DNA of 64,000 bases from Pseudomonas extremorientalis (GTDB lineage: Bacteria; Pseudomonadota; Gammaproteobacteria; Pseudomonadales; Pseudomonadaceae): positions 37,752 through 101,751 of the forward strand of contig NZ_MDGK01000040.1 in NCBI RefSeq assembly GCF_001870465.1. The letters are read 5' to 3'. The translations under genes and the position numbers were made by a program. Below the pieces are notes generated by a model that did no database searches, had not been told where the DNA came from, and worked only from the letters and a program-made list of their open reading frames with translations. Of this stretch, positions 17,569 through 24,823 are shown in pieces. Each line of letters opens with the position of its first letter. Within the stretch, counting starts at the first letter, position 1.

Positions 17569-17708
17569 TTAGCGCGATGCCCCAGGAAAGAGGACCGGAA
17601 AGGAGTGAATCAAGAGAACTGAATGATAGAGAGAGCGTTAAGGCGGTGTTCGAGCACCGCCCTAACGAAAACACACTGGATAGCACCAACGTGAAGGCCA
17701 AACTATGA
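17565..17708 (+). CDS. Small hypothetical protein, 47 aa
   Basis: GTG start overlapping the alpA-like stop (GTGA) and TGA stop overlapping the next ATG (ATGA), so it is coupled on both sides. The predicted peptide is polar and charged (start VISAMPQERGPERSESREL). A perfect 7-bp inverted repeat, GGCGGTG-TTCGAG-CACCGCC, lies inside it. No family recognised; the coupling is the main evidence that it is real. Confidence 0.5.
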   Translation: MISAMPQERGPERSESRELNDRESVKAVFEHRPNENTLDSTNVKAKL

Positions 17709-17941
17709 CACGCCATTCTTCGACAGAGCAAGACCGCAAGATGATTGAGGCGCTGAGAAACGGCCCTATATCGACCATCGAAGCCGCTAGGGACCTGGAT
17801 ATAGTCCAGCCTCCAAATACGATCCGCCGCCTCAGAAAGAAAGGCAACGAGATTCGTACCTATTGGACGCATCAGTCCACCGAGCCAGGCCGCCCGCCAC
17901 ATCGCGTGGCCAAGTACATCCTCATGCGCGAAGCGTCCTAA
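17705..17941 (+). CDS. Small helix-turn-helix protein
   Basis: 78 aa, coupled by ATGA overlap to the ORF before it. EQDRKMIEALRNGPISTIEA, ARDLDIV and NTIRRLRKKG form a winged-HTH-like pattern seen in small phage regulatory proteins. The C-terminus (TYWTHQSTEPGRPPHRVAKY) resembles the wing of such domains. Likely a DNA-binding accessory in the early operon with AlpA. No specific family name. Confidence 0.6.
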   Translation: MTRHSSTEQDRKMIEALRNGPISTIEAARDLDIVQPPNTIRRLRKKGNEIRTYWTHQSTEPGRPPHRVAKYILMREAS

Positions 17942-18005
17942 ACCAGATATGCAGCGCTTTCCCCAGTTGTGGGGCAAGCGCTCGCACCTGCCTGTGAGCC
18001 GTTGA

Positions 18006-18410
18006 ATGGCCAGAAAGAAATCCTACAAAGTCGATTTTGGCGGCGGCCGAGTTTTGGCGCTTCCCTATCGGCTCTTGGTCAGCGACGCCTTCGACAATCT
18101 GTCGACCAAGGCGGTAACGGTGCTGATCAAGTTGGCCAGGAACTACAACGGCCGCAATAACGGGGATCTGTCCTGCACTGCCTCAATGATGGCCAAGGGT
18201 AAGCCTATGGATGCGAAGACGCTTGCCTCAGCCCTCTCTGAGCTTATGGAGGCTGGACTGATCGTTCGCACAAGGGAGAGCCGTAAGGGCGGCAGAGAGC
18301 AGGGAATGGCCCGTTGCGCGCTGTATGCGGTCACGTGGGCAGCGATTGACGACTGCCCAGGGAAGGAGCTCGAGATTTCCCCTGGGCCACCGCGCTTCAA
18401 GTTCATCTGA
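18006..18410 (+). CDS. Rep-like winged-helix protein (putative replication protein)
   Basis: 134 aa. The sequence LPYRLLVSDAFDNLSTKAVTVLI, then KPMDAKTLASALSELMEAGLIVRTRES and a glycine/arginine wing, is the winged-helix pattern of phage and plasmid replication-initiation proteins. A cluster of palindromic iteron-like repeats begins 13 bp past its stop, the arrangement of an initiator with its origin. Replication function is inferred; a transcriptional regulator is the alternative. Confidence 0.5.
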   Translation: MARKKSYKVDFGGGRVLALPYRLLVSDAFDNLSTKAVTVLIKLARNYNGRNNGDLSCTASMMAKGKPMDAKTLASALSELMEAGLIVRTRESRKGGREQGMARCALYAVTWAAIDDCPGKELEISPGPPRFKFI

Positions 18411-18423
18411 TTTCGAGTTTTTC

Positions 18424-18594
18424 GGTGGGAATTTTTCCGCCTAGTACTGGGAATTTTTCCCAGTCATCCCCCCCCTCATTGTCCGGTTGCGTCCGGTTAT
18501 TTTGCTGAAATGGTGCAGTACTGGGATTTTTTCCCAGTACCTTTCAATGAAACCGGGGCCTCCAGAGGAGTACGTAAACGGAAAAAATCCCACC
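18424..18594. repeat. Iteron-like palindrome cluster, candidate origin of the element
   Basis: Four related palindromes around GGGA-W-TTTT-TCCC: 18424-18441 (imperfect), ACTGGGAATTTTTCCCAGT at 18446-18464, GTACTGGGA/TCCCAGTAC around TTTTT at 18518-18540 (23 bp, perfect), and an inverted imperfect copy at 18579-18594. A tandem GTCCGGTT pair sits at 18481-18498. An AT-rich stretch follows. They lie just after the Rep-like gene and outside convincing coding sequence. Origin or operator role is inferred. Confidence 0.55.
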
Positions 18595-18627
18595 CTTTAT
18601 AAATTACCACCACCAGGGGTTATTAAG

Positions 18628-18822
18628 ATGGGACCAACGACCTACCAGCAGGCCCGCTGCACTCATGGTTATGCAGGGAAATGTAAGCGCATCGGAGGCT
18701 TCACTTTCCTTGTTCTCGACTGGCGACCTTGGACGACGCTCGGAATGTGCAGACCGTGCGCCGAGGAAGTGAGGAAAGACCTTATCTACCTCACCGAGAA
18801 GGCACCAACGGCCAGTAAATGA
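18628..18822 (+). CDS. Small Cys-rich hypothetical protein
   Basis: 64 aa from the ATG at 18628 with AGGGG 8 nt upstream; the open frame reaches back to 18487 through the repeat cluster, which I regard as noncoding. Cysteines are arranged as RCTHGYAGKC and MCRPC, a possible zinc-binding knuckle. Terminated by a hairpin right after the stop. Function unknown. Confidence 0.55.
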   Translation: MGPTTYQQARCTHGYAGKCKRIGGFTFLVLDWRPWTTLGMCRPCAEEVRKDLIYLTEKAPTASK

Positions 18823-18823
18823 A

Positions 18824-18858
18824 AAAAGGGCACCACCCTGTTTCGGGGTAGTGCCCTT
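18824..18858 (+). terminator. Terminator-like hairpin
   Basis: AAAAGGGCACCACCC-tgtttc-GGGGTAGTGCCCTT, one mismatch in the stem, weak T run. Ends the early rightward operon and faces the convergent gene at 18891. Confidence 0.65.
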
Positions 18859-18890
18859 GATCCTGCGATGGGTTTGGTAGTTTGCCAGCC

Positions 18891-19256
18891 CTACTCCAGC
18901 ACCACCGCGCGGTATTGCTGATCGCCGCCCAGGTCATCCGAGCCGAACAGGGCCTGATTGACGACCTTCCTGCTATCCAGCATCAGGTCATGCTCATCAT
19001 GAGTGCCAATGTCCGCCGCAACCCACTCAGGGAGCTCCTTACGCCGCCGCAACTCGCTTAGGTGAGTCCACCACCGGGTGGCGTGGCGACGCTCTGCGAG
19101 GATTAGCTCAACCACCAAGTTTCGTTGATTGTCGGTGAAGAGGGGCAGGTGTAAGACGCTAGAGTCTTCCGCTTCAGTACTTGCCGAGCCCTTCCCTTCA
19201 AGTTCGGACTTATCTTGGCCTTTCAGGGCGTTACTGATATTTTGGTAAAGTTGCAT
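18891..19256 (-). CDS. Hypothetical protein
   Basis: 121 aa from the ATG at 19256 (MQLYQNISNALKGQ); the frame is open to 19349 but the upstream part has no ribosome site. Polar and helical, with ELILAERRHATRWWTHLSELRRR in the middle. No family recognised. Minus-strand gene within the element, downstream of the small ORF at 19402. Confidence 0.5.
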   Translation of the reverse strand: MQLYQNISNALKGQDKSELEGKGSASTEAEDSSVLHLPLFTDNQRNLVVELILAERRHATRWWTHLSELRRRKELPEWVAADIGTHDEHDLMLDSRKVVNQALFGSDDLGGDQQYRAVVLE

Positions 19257-19401
19257 GACGTGTCTCTCAAGGCTGCGTCGTGTGATCGCCAGGCCGCTGT
19301 TGACGCAGCGGCTTGGCACCTCTTTTAAGATGGCCAAAATCTGGCCCATCGATTCAATCGGCTACGGTTTAAGCCGATCTACATCCGGGGTTTTCCCGTA
19401 T

Positions 19402-19623
19402 CTACTGCTTACCCTTCTCGCTTATCCAGCCCGCCGCCCAACTCAAAGGGTCTTTCGACTCCATAGGCTTGAGTGGCTTGCCGTCTCGCGCCGCCTGCTT
19501 ACCCTCTTCCTCTGTATTTGTGTGAATCCACACCGTGGTTTGTCTGTATCCAGCTTCGCGCTGACGCTCCTTGTAGAGTTTCTGGCGGTCTGCTGTTGTA
19601 AGCGCCTTTTTTTCCAGCTCCAT
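19402..19623 (-). CDS. Small hypothetical protein
   Basis: 73 aa from the ATG at 19623 (MELEKKALTTADRQKLYKER). Strongly charged and helical at the start, then GYRQTTVWIHTNTEEEGKQAA, a pattern of small phage regulatory or Arc-like proteins. No confident family. Same strand as the gene at 18891, 145 bp upstream of it. Confidence 0.5.
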   Translation of the reverse strand: MELEKKALTTADRQKLYKERQREAGYRQTTVWIHTNTEEEGKQAARDGKPLKPMESKDPLSWAAGWISEKGKQ

Positions 19624-19649
19624 ATGAACCACCCTATCGTTAGCAGTAA

Positions 19650-19805
19650 CGAAGCAATATTCACACATCGTTAGCAGTCACGCAAGAGTCGTGGAGAAAA
19701 TTCGCCAACATCGCCCACGACAACGACGAGACTTCAGCTTTGTTGAGAGCTTTCAATGATGCAGCCGTAGCATGGTTGAAGAAATGCAAACAAAAAGCAG
19801 AGTGA
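19650..19805 (+). pseudogene. Gene remnant (C-terminal fragment)
   Basis: An open stretch after a TAA with no start codon reads WRKFANIAHDNDETSALLRA then FNDAAVAWLKKCKQKAE and stops. Its composition is that of a real helical C-terminus. A 12-bp direct repeat ATCGTTAGCAGT (19636-19647 and 19667-19678) flanks the truncation point, hinting at an insertion or deletion junction. Immediately upstream of the DUF4062 gene. Confidence 0.4.
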
Positions 19806-19884
19806 TACGGTTAACAGGACTCGACTCATTAACACGAGATCGCTATCTTGAGTGACCATGGCGACAACCGTTCAAGGAACGAAA

Positions 19885-20859
19885 ATGCAGAAAAGACACC
19901 AGGTATTTATCAGCTCAACCTATGCGGATCTCAAACAGGAGAGAGCATTAGTTACCCAAACTTTAATGCAAATGGACTGTATACCTGCTGGCATGGAGCT
20001 TTTTCCTGCTACAGATGAGGATCAGCTCGAATTCATCAAAAAGGTGATCGATGATTGCGATTACTATTTACTTATTATTGGTGGTCGCTATGGCTCGACT
20101 ACGGAAGAAGGTATCAGCTACACTGAAAAAGAATACGAATACGCGGTAGAAAAAGCTATTCCCGTCATCGCGTTATTACATCAAAACCCAACTTCAATCT
20201 CCGTTGATAAATCTGATATATCCCCCGAAATGCGAGAGAGGTTAGACCGTTTTCGTGGACGTGTATCTACAGGGAGGCTGGTTAAGTACTGGAGCAACGG
20301 AACTGAACTAGCTGGGCAAGTCGCCATCAGCATTGCACAGGCCATATCACGCTTTCCTACGGTCGGATGGATTAGAGGCAATAACGTTGCAAGCGAGGAT
20401 TTGCTCCGCGAAATAAATGACCTAAGAAAAGAAAATCAAGCTCTAAAGGAAAAGTATGAACTTCAAAAAACCATCCCCCCCATTGAAGAGCTTAACCCTG
20501 CTGACTTAGAGTCAGGTGTCACTTTGCATGGAACATACTTGTCAGGCATGACAAGAGCAGCCTGGAGCGTAAACACAAGCTGGCGTGAGATATTTTATTT
20601 AATATCACCATATTTGACAGTCAACACTTCCGAAGCCACGATAAAAGACCATCTAAAATCTAGCATCATCACAAAACATGGAGTATACCAAAACAAGAAC
20701 ATCTTGAATGATCAAGATTTTCAGACCGTGGCCATACAGATGCAAATCCTTGGATTAGTAACAATAAACGCCCGAAATGAGCACTCCATAGAAAAGCTTT
20801 GGAAGCTTACCCCTAAAGGTGAAGCGCTAATGTATAAGCTCCGAGTCATCCAAAGTTAG
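19885..20859 (+). CDS. DUF4062 domain protein, putative defence cargo
   Basis: 324 aa. The N-terminal domain (about 1-160) has VFISSTYADLKQERALV, AGMELFPATDEDQ, VIDDCDYYLLIIGGRYGS and EKEYEYAVEKAIPVIALL, characteristic of DUF4062, a TIR-like fold often joined to signalling or immunity modules. A short coiled coil (about 180-200) leads to a winged-helix-like C-terminus. Start at ATG 19885 with AAGGA upstream; two earlier in-frame starts lack one. The gene is clearly AT-rich compared with its neighbours, suggesting separate acquisition. A defence role is inferred; no partner gene is adjacent. Confidence 0.75.
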   Translation: MQKRHQVFISSTYADLKQERALVTQTLMQMDCIPAGMELFPATDEDQLEFIKKVIDDCDYYLLIIGGRYGSTTEEGISYTEKEYEYAVEKAIPVIALLHQNPTSISVDKSDISPEMRERLDRFRGRVSTGRLVKYWSNGTELAGQVAISIAQAISRFPTVGWIRGNNVASEDLLREINDLRKENQALKEKYELQKTIPPIEELNPADLESGVTLHGTYLSGMTRAAWSVNTSWREIFYLISPYLTVNTSEATIKDHLKSSIITKHGVYQNKNILNDQDFQTVAIQMQILGLVTINARNEHSIEKLWKLTPKGEALMYKLRVIQS

Positions 20860-21156
20860 TCAAATCAACTTCAGGGATCATCCTCAGGAAAGGCATGCCA
20901 CGCCCACACTCCAAGAGTGAATTATCGCGGAGTGTGACGTTTGGGTCTCACTAAGACGGTTTGGTCTATCTGGTAGATCGGGAGCCGTTCCGATTTTATC
21001 GATGCTCGCTTCCACCACGGCGAGACAGACCAAATGGGCCGAATCGGGCGATATGGCCTACCTATCAGCTCCCGATGAGACTGCTTGGTCTCACCGGGAT
21101 AACTTGTCAACAGACAAACCGCTAAGGCCGCTGTTTCATAGAGCTCAGAAAGGAAA
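20860..21156. other. Intergenic stretch without a supported gene
   Basis: Two short opposed open frames overlap here without ribosome sites. The word TTTGGTCT and relatives recur (20966, 21086, and 21765 outside the interval), but nothing decisive is visible. Confidence 0.4.
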
Positions 21157-21477
21157 TTACTCCTCTGCGTCTAAATCAGAATCCTCAAGCACCAAGGTCT
21201 GATTAGTCACCACGATCTGACGCCCTACTGCGAAGGTTACCCACATGACGCATCCAGCACCGTGCTGAGACTGCACCTCGGGAACAAAATGAACGCCGTG
21301 CCAGCCATTTTGATGAGCTGCATTAAAAAACCACTCACGGACTTTTTTGGAGATCCGTTGAGCAACGTCGCCACTATCCTGATTGTAGAGAGCCAGAACC
21401 CTGGCCGCAGGGCAGAGCACAGTGGTAGATTTTGGGGAACGCGTTTGTGAGTCGGGAAATTGAAATCTAGGTGCCAT
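21157..21477 (-). CDS. Hypothetical protein, second gene of a two-gene operon
   Basis: 106 aa from the ATG at 21477 (MAPRFQFPDSQTRSPKS) with GGAAG 8 nt upstream. It overlaps the end of the upstream membrane-protein gene by 11 bp, so the two are coupled. The C-terminal half (WFFNAAHQNGWHGVHFVPEV then VMWVTFAVGRQIVV) looks like a small alpha/beta domain. Family not recognised. Confidence 0.55.
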   Translation of the reverse strand: MAPRFQFPDSQTRSPKSTTVLCPAARVLALYNQDSGDVAQRISKKVREWFFNAAHQNGWHGVHFVPEVQSQHGAGCVMWVTFAVGRQIVVTNQTLVLEDSDLDAEE

Positions 21478-21784
21478 TTTCGTTGCTTCCATTCAGTCGA
21501 TCGAACACGCCAACACGGCGCGCCCGCGTATGTAATATCAATACGACACTGTGTGCAACTCTGTATCTAACCAGGCTCTGTCCAGCGCCCTGAATCGCTA
21601 CTGAAAATAGTATTAGGGTTAGGGCGATAACGGTATTACTGCCTATTACAGGGAGAATGCTGAATAGATAGGGCACCGATCTCAGAAAAAAGTGAGCATC
21701 CGTCCCTACGTATCGGTCGCCAACTCCGACAACGGCCCCACATACCATATGATACGACTCGGACCGTTTGGTCTGATTGGCCAT
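21467..21784 (-). CDS. Small membrane protein (hypothetical)
   Basis: 105 aa with a strong ribosome site (AGGAGG just before ATG 21784). One long or two short hydrophobic segments (about residues 38-68, YLFSILPVIGSNTVIALTLI). Its 3' end overlaps the next gene. A perfect 10-bp inverted repeat, GGTGTTGCTG-TGA-CAGCAACACC (21812-21834), lies 28 bp upstream, in the leader or operator. No family recognised. Confidence 0.6.
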   Translation of the reverse strand: MANQTKRSESYHMVCGAVVGVGDRYVGTDAHFFLRSVPYLFSILPVIGSNTVIALTLILFSVAIQGAGQSLVRYRVAHSVVLILHTRARRVGVFDRLNGSNENGT

Positions 21785-21811
21785 CGCTCCTCCTGACAGC
21801 AGGCTGGAGCA

Positions 21812-22170
21812 GGTGTTGCTGTGACAGCAACACCTTCGCTCAATCGTGCTCCTTGCTCACCTTTAAGCGGTGGGGTGGTGAAGCGCCACCTCGCCTAAAT
21901 CTGTCTCCCGGACAGAATTGAATCTGAGCAGCCAAGTTTGCATATCCTCAAAGCCGTGATTCCGGCTTTCAAATACCCGTAATCAGGGGTATTACCCCGC
22001 CGGGGAAGATCCGTCCAAATCTGGACACATTGAATCCGCGCCACGTTTTCATATTTCGCAAAACGTGGCGCGGAAACCTGACATCCCAAAACGGTATGTC
22101 AGCCCTCCCCGATCCGACCGCAATCTGAGATCGGACTGAGCCGAAATCTCGGCCCTGTATCACTTTGGCT
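21812..22170. other. Noncoding region dense in inverted repeats
   Basis: At least five hairpins: 21812-21834 (10-bp perfect arms); CTGTC-GACAG at 21901-21915; AAAGCC...GGCTTT at 21950-21969; AATACCC...GGGTATT at 21972-21993; and CCGCGCCACGTTTT / AAAACGTGGCGCGG at 22036-22073 (14-bp perfect arms, 10-nt loop). No supported gene lies between 21785 and 22349. Candidates are a packaging or nicking site, a structured RNA, or operators for the divergent operons. Confidence 0.5.
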
Positions 22171-22349
22171 ATCCTCGATTTACTGCAACAAAAACACCCT
22201 CTCCAATCCCGCCAAAACCAACTATTTCAGTCCCATTCAATCCCATTCTGTGTAGCATCTTAGGTGCACCTAAAAAGCACTGGATAAATAATCAGATCAT
22301 GCCTAATGTGAGTTTTTGAGCCACTCAAAACCCATTCGAGGCAGCACCT

Positions 22350-22526
22350 ATGAACACAGCTAAGCCCGCCCGAGGACGTCAGCACAAACCAACTCGCTCC
22401 GAAGTTGCTGCCGCCTGGGGCCGCCTTCGCGAAGCCGCAGCAGACGGAAGCGTTCAAGCATCCGCCCTGCTGATAGCGCTCGCTGAAAACAAACCGGTCA
22501 TCGCCATGGAATCGCCGGCCGCATGA
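22350..22526 (+). CDS. Small hypothetical protein, first gene of late-like operon
   Basis: 58 aa, ATG at 22350, ending in an ATGA overlap with the DUF5681 gene. Basic N-terminus (MNTAKPARGRQHKPTRSE) then an amphipathic helix (VAAAWGRLREAAADGSVQAS). The coupling and sensible composition support it; it could be a DNA-binding partner of the gene that follows. Confidence 0.55.
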   Translation: MNTAKPARGRQHKPTRSEVAAAWGRLREAAADGSVQASALLIALAENKPVIAMESPAA

Positions 22527-22939
22527 CTGATCGCGATAAAGCCGGCAAATGGAAGCCAGGACAGTCGGGTAATCCCGGCGGCCGATCCGGCCAGACGCAA
22601 GAGCTGCGCGCCCGACTCGCGGAAGGTGCAGACGCCGTGACAAAGAAGGTTCTGACAGCGGCCAAGAAGGGCGATATGCAGGCTTGCCGACTGATCCTTG
22701 AGCGCCTGGTACCGCCAATCAAGCCCACTGCCGAGACAGTGTGCTTCGAACTCGACGACACCGACCTACCCAGCGCAGCCAAATCAATCCTTCGCGCAGT
22801 TGCCGCCGGCGAGCTACCGCCCGACCAGGGCAAGGCATTGATCGAAGGGCTAGGCGCTGTTGCCCGAGTCATCGAGGTTGCCGAGCTACAGAAGGCCGTC
22901 GAAGAACTCCGCGAACAGATGGAGGGAATGCGGCAATGA
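22523..22939 (+). CDS. DUF5681 domain protein (possible small terminase-like)
   Basis: 138 aa. The N-terminus KAGKWKPGQSGNPGGRSG is the DUF5681 signature, found in phage genomes near terminase genes. A helical middle and C-terminal coiled coil (VIEVAELQKAVEELREQMEG) follow. Coupled by ATGA overlaps to genes on both sides. No large terminase follows, so if it is a packaging subunit it must act with a helper phage enzyme; that is inference. Confidence 0.65.
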   Translation: MTDRDKAGKWKPGQSGNPGGRSGQTQELRARLAEGADAVTKKVLTAAKKGDMQACRLILERLVPPIKPTAETVCFELDDTDLPSAAKSILRAVAAGELPPDQGKALIEGLGAVARVIEVAELQKAVEELREQMEGMRQ

Positions 22940-23367
22940 GCATTAAGTGGATGCGGGCCGAGCTCAAGCGAATTGCAGAGAAGATCGGCACCGAAGACGG
23001 AGAGACAGTGCTCGTTATGTTGACGGTGGTGGACTGCAGGGTTGACGCGGTTGAGGGGGAGATGGATTACCCCGAGACAGTGGGCCACTCGTTCAACTAT
23101 CCGGTCCTGGGCGCGCAAACGGTGATGCACTTCCCACTGTGCACCATGAACAGCAACGACGCAGCCAATCTGGCAGAGGCGTTCATTCTCCACGTCCGCG
23201 CAATTGAAAGCCTCCGCCGTCCCGCTCCGGTAGGTGTGATGGATATGCGGCCTTTCCCAAGTCCGGGTGCCTGGATCTTCCCACCGCTGGCTGATGAGCA
23301 AGACATCAAAGACCACGTCGCAGAACAGTACCAACTGATCATCGAGGCCCGCCATGAAGATCCGTAG
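22936..23367 (+). CDS. Hypothetical protein
   Basis: 143 aa starting at ATG 22936 (MSIKWMRAELKRIAEKIG), coupled to the DUF5681 gene by ATGA. The middle (VGHSFNYPVLGAQTVMHFPL) and HVRAIESLRRPAPVGVMDMR suggest a compact alpha/beta domain. The frame is open back to 22741 as a shadow of DUF5681. It overlaps the next gene by 14 bp. Function unknown. Confidence 0.6.
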   Translation: MSIKWMRAELKRIAEKIGTEDGETVLVMLTVVDCRVDAVEGEMDYPETVGHSFNYPVLGAQTVMHFPLCTMNSNDAANLAEAFILHVRAIESLRRPAPVGVMDMRPFPSPGAWIFPPLADEQDIKDHVAEQYQLIIEARHEDP

Positions 23368-23563
23368 CCAGGTGGCCAAGCTGCGTCAGCAATCCGGGCT
23401 CACTCAATTCAATCGTGACGTGCGAGAGATCAGCGCCCTTATGGACGAGCTGCACGTAGCAGCAGCCGGCGGAGGCACCCGAGAAAACGTTTCCCTACTC
23501 GAAATCCTGAGCGAAGCCTCAGACCAAAACCGGCCGAACCACGGCCAGACAATCAAAAGGTAA
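23354..23563 (+). CDS. Small hypothetical protein
   Basis: 69 aa, ATG 23354 with GAGG 7 nt upstream, overlapping the preceding gene. Predicted helical N-terminus (VAKLRQQSGLTQFNRDVREI). No family recognised. Part of the 22350-26001 co-directional run. Confidence 0.55.
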   Translation: MKIRSQVAKLRQQSGLTQFNRDVREISALMDELHVAAAGGGTRENVSLLEILSEASDQNRPNHGQTIKR

Positions 23564-23567
23564 CCCA

Positions 23568-24401
23568 ATGAAAATCGGCAAACGATCCGTCCTCAAAGTT
23601 GGCTTGGCCAACCTCCATTACTCCGAATACGAACACTCCCAGGTAGAGGCAAGAACATTCAACATTCAACGACCCGATGGCACCAAAGGCACCTGGCAGG
23701 CCGGTGGCTTGCTGAAGTCTGTCCGCCATTTGCAGGGATTGTCGTTGGAGGCATTCAAGGACCTTGGAGAAGAAATCCTCTCGATTCGCGGGAACAAGGA
23801 CCTTAACGCCGCTGCCATTGAGCGCAAGGGCAAGGAGCAGATTGATGGAATCATCCCTGCCCTGATGCCTGCAATGGAGAAGGCAGCAAAAGATATGCTC
23901 ACCTTGGCCCAGACAGTGGCCAGCGGCTTTGCAGCGGTCACGCCTCGCGCTAGCTCGGACGTTGTTGGTTTCCTGGCCGATCAGGAGCTACGAGCCATCG
24001 TGCGTAGCCTCAAGCCAGAAGAGCGCCAGCGACTAGTCGCTGAGGCGCGCGCAGGCAGTCACCCTGACGTTGTAGAGGCGGTGCTCAGGGCAAACCCAAT
24101 GCTCTCCGGGCTATCGCCAGAGGCCGCTGACAGCCTTTCGCGCGCAGGCATTGCCGCGTCGCGCGCCGAAGACATCGAAGGGCTCAAGCAGATGCTAGCG
24201 ATCTACGATGACGTGCTGGCCACCGCCTCCAATGCTGGTGTCGCACTGAGCGGCATGGTTGCCAATTCGAATGGGTACACCGGCCGGTTTGAGAAGTGGA
24301 GATCGGGTTGCGAAGGCTCCGAAGCGCTTCGCGAGTGGCTGGCAAAAATGCCCTCTCGCACCTCCGCAAAAGCGTCTCCTGATCAATCCGAAGCGGCCTA
24401 A
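23568..24401 (+). CDS. Hypothetical protein, 277 aa
   Basis: ATG at 23568 with AAGG upstream, 4 bp after the previous stop. Long, mostly helical and soluble, with alanine-rich segments and a motif LRAIVRSLKPEERQRLVAEA. No membrane segment or recognised domain. Position between the DUF5681 gene and the gpI-like genes suggests a structural or assembly role, but nothing in the sequence proves it. Confidence 0.6.
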   Translation: MKIGKRSVLKVGLANLHYSEYEHSQVEARTFNIQRPDGTKGTWQAGGLLKSVRHLQGLSLEAFKDLGEEILSIRGNKDLNAAAIERKGKEQIDGIIPALMPAMEKAAKDMLTLAQTVASGFAAVTPRASSDVVGFLADQELRAIVRSLKPEERQRLVAEARAGSHPDVVEAVLRANPMLSGLSPEAADSLSRAGIAASRAEDIEGLKQMLAIYDDVLATASNAGVALSGMVANSNGYTGRFEKWRSGCEGSEALREWLAKMPSRTSAKASPDQSEAA

Positions 24402-24470
24402 CTGTCGCGCCCGTACGCTACGCAAGTATTGGTGGCGCCGATCAACGGCAGACTCTGTGAGTGTGAAGAC

Positions 24471-24815
24471 ATGACCTTTCAAGAGCGTTTTACCGAAGCG
24501 TGCAAAACGCAGAAATTCAAACCTTACGAACTGATCCAGGGGCCGGACGCCGGCTACTCGGTGTGGGAGGTCCAGCACGTCAGTGGTGGCCAACAAGTGA
24601 CAGTCGACGGCCCCTTCTTCACTGAGGAAGAGGCCAGGGTTTCCGCCGACCTGCTGAGGGGCACATTCCGAGGCGCCCGGGCCAGCGATTCGATCTACAA
24701 CCGGGTGTGGAACTACGACCCGCGCCAGGAGCAACTGACCATCGACCAGGCGCATATGTCGCGCGCTGTACTCGCCATTCGCCTTGGGCTTCCAGCCCCT
24801 TCTACCAATCTATAG
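24471..24815 (+). CDS. Hypothetical protein
   Basis: 114 aa from the ATG at 24471 (MTFQERFTEACKTQ); a GTG at 24429 in the same frame is the alternative. Contains QGPDAGYSVWEVQHVSGGQQ and FTEEEARVSADLLRGTF, a small alpha/beta protein of unknown type. Directly precedes the first gpI-like gene with an 8-bp gap, so likely in the same transcript. Confidence 0.55.
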   Translation: MTFQERFTEACKTQKFKPYELIQGPDAGYSVWEVQHVSGGQQVTVDGPFFTEEEARVSADLLRGTFRGARASDSIYNRVWNYDPRQEQLTIDQAHMSRAVLAIRLGLPAPSTNL

Positions 24816-24823
24816 GAGGCCCC

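Noticed and set aside
18424..18594. CRISPR array
   Set aside because: Repeats are few, palindromic, unequal and irregularly spaced, with no cas genes nearby. No CRISPR was seen anywhere in the window.
20922..21202. Two short overlapping ORFs on opposite strands
   Set aside because: No ribosome site, no recognisable composition and mutual overlap; left as intergenic.
21895..22163. Short minus-strand ORFs in the hairpin-rich region
   Set aside because: They run through strong inverted repeats and lack ribosome sites; the palindromes explain the sequence better than coding.
22498..23379. 293-codon minus-strand frame over the DUF5681 region
   Set aside because: The plus-strand genes there are tightly coupled with ribosome sites and a recognised signature; the reverse frame is repetitive Arg/Ser-rich shadow sequence.
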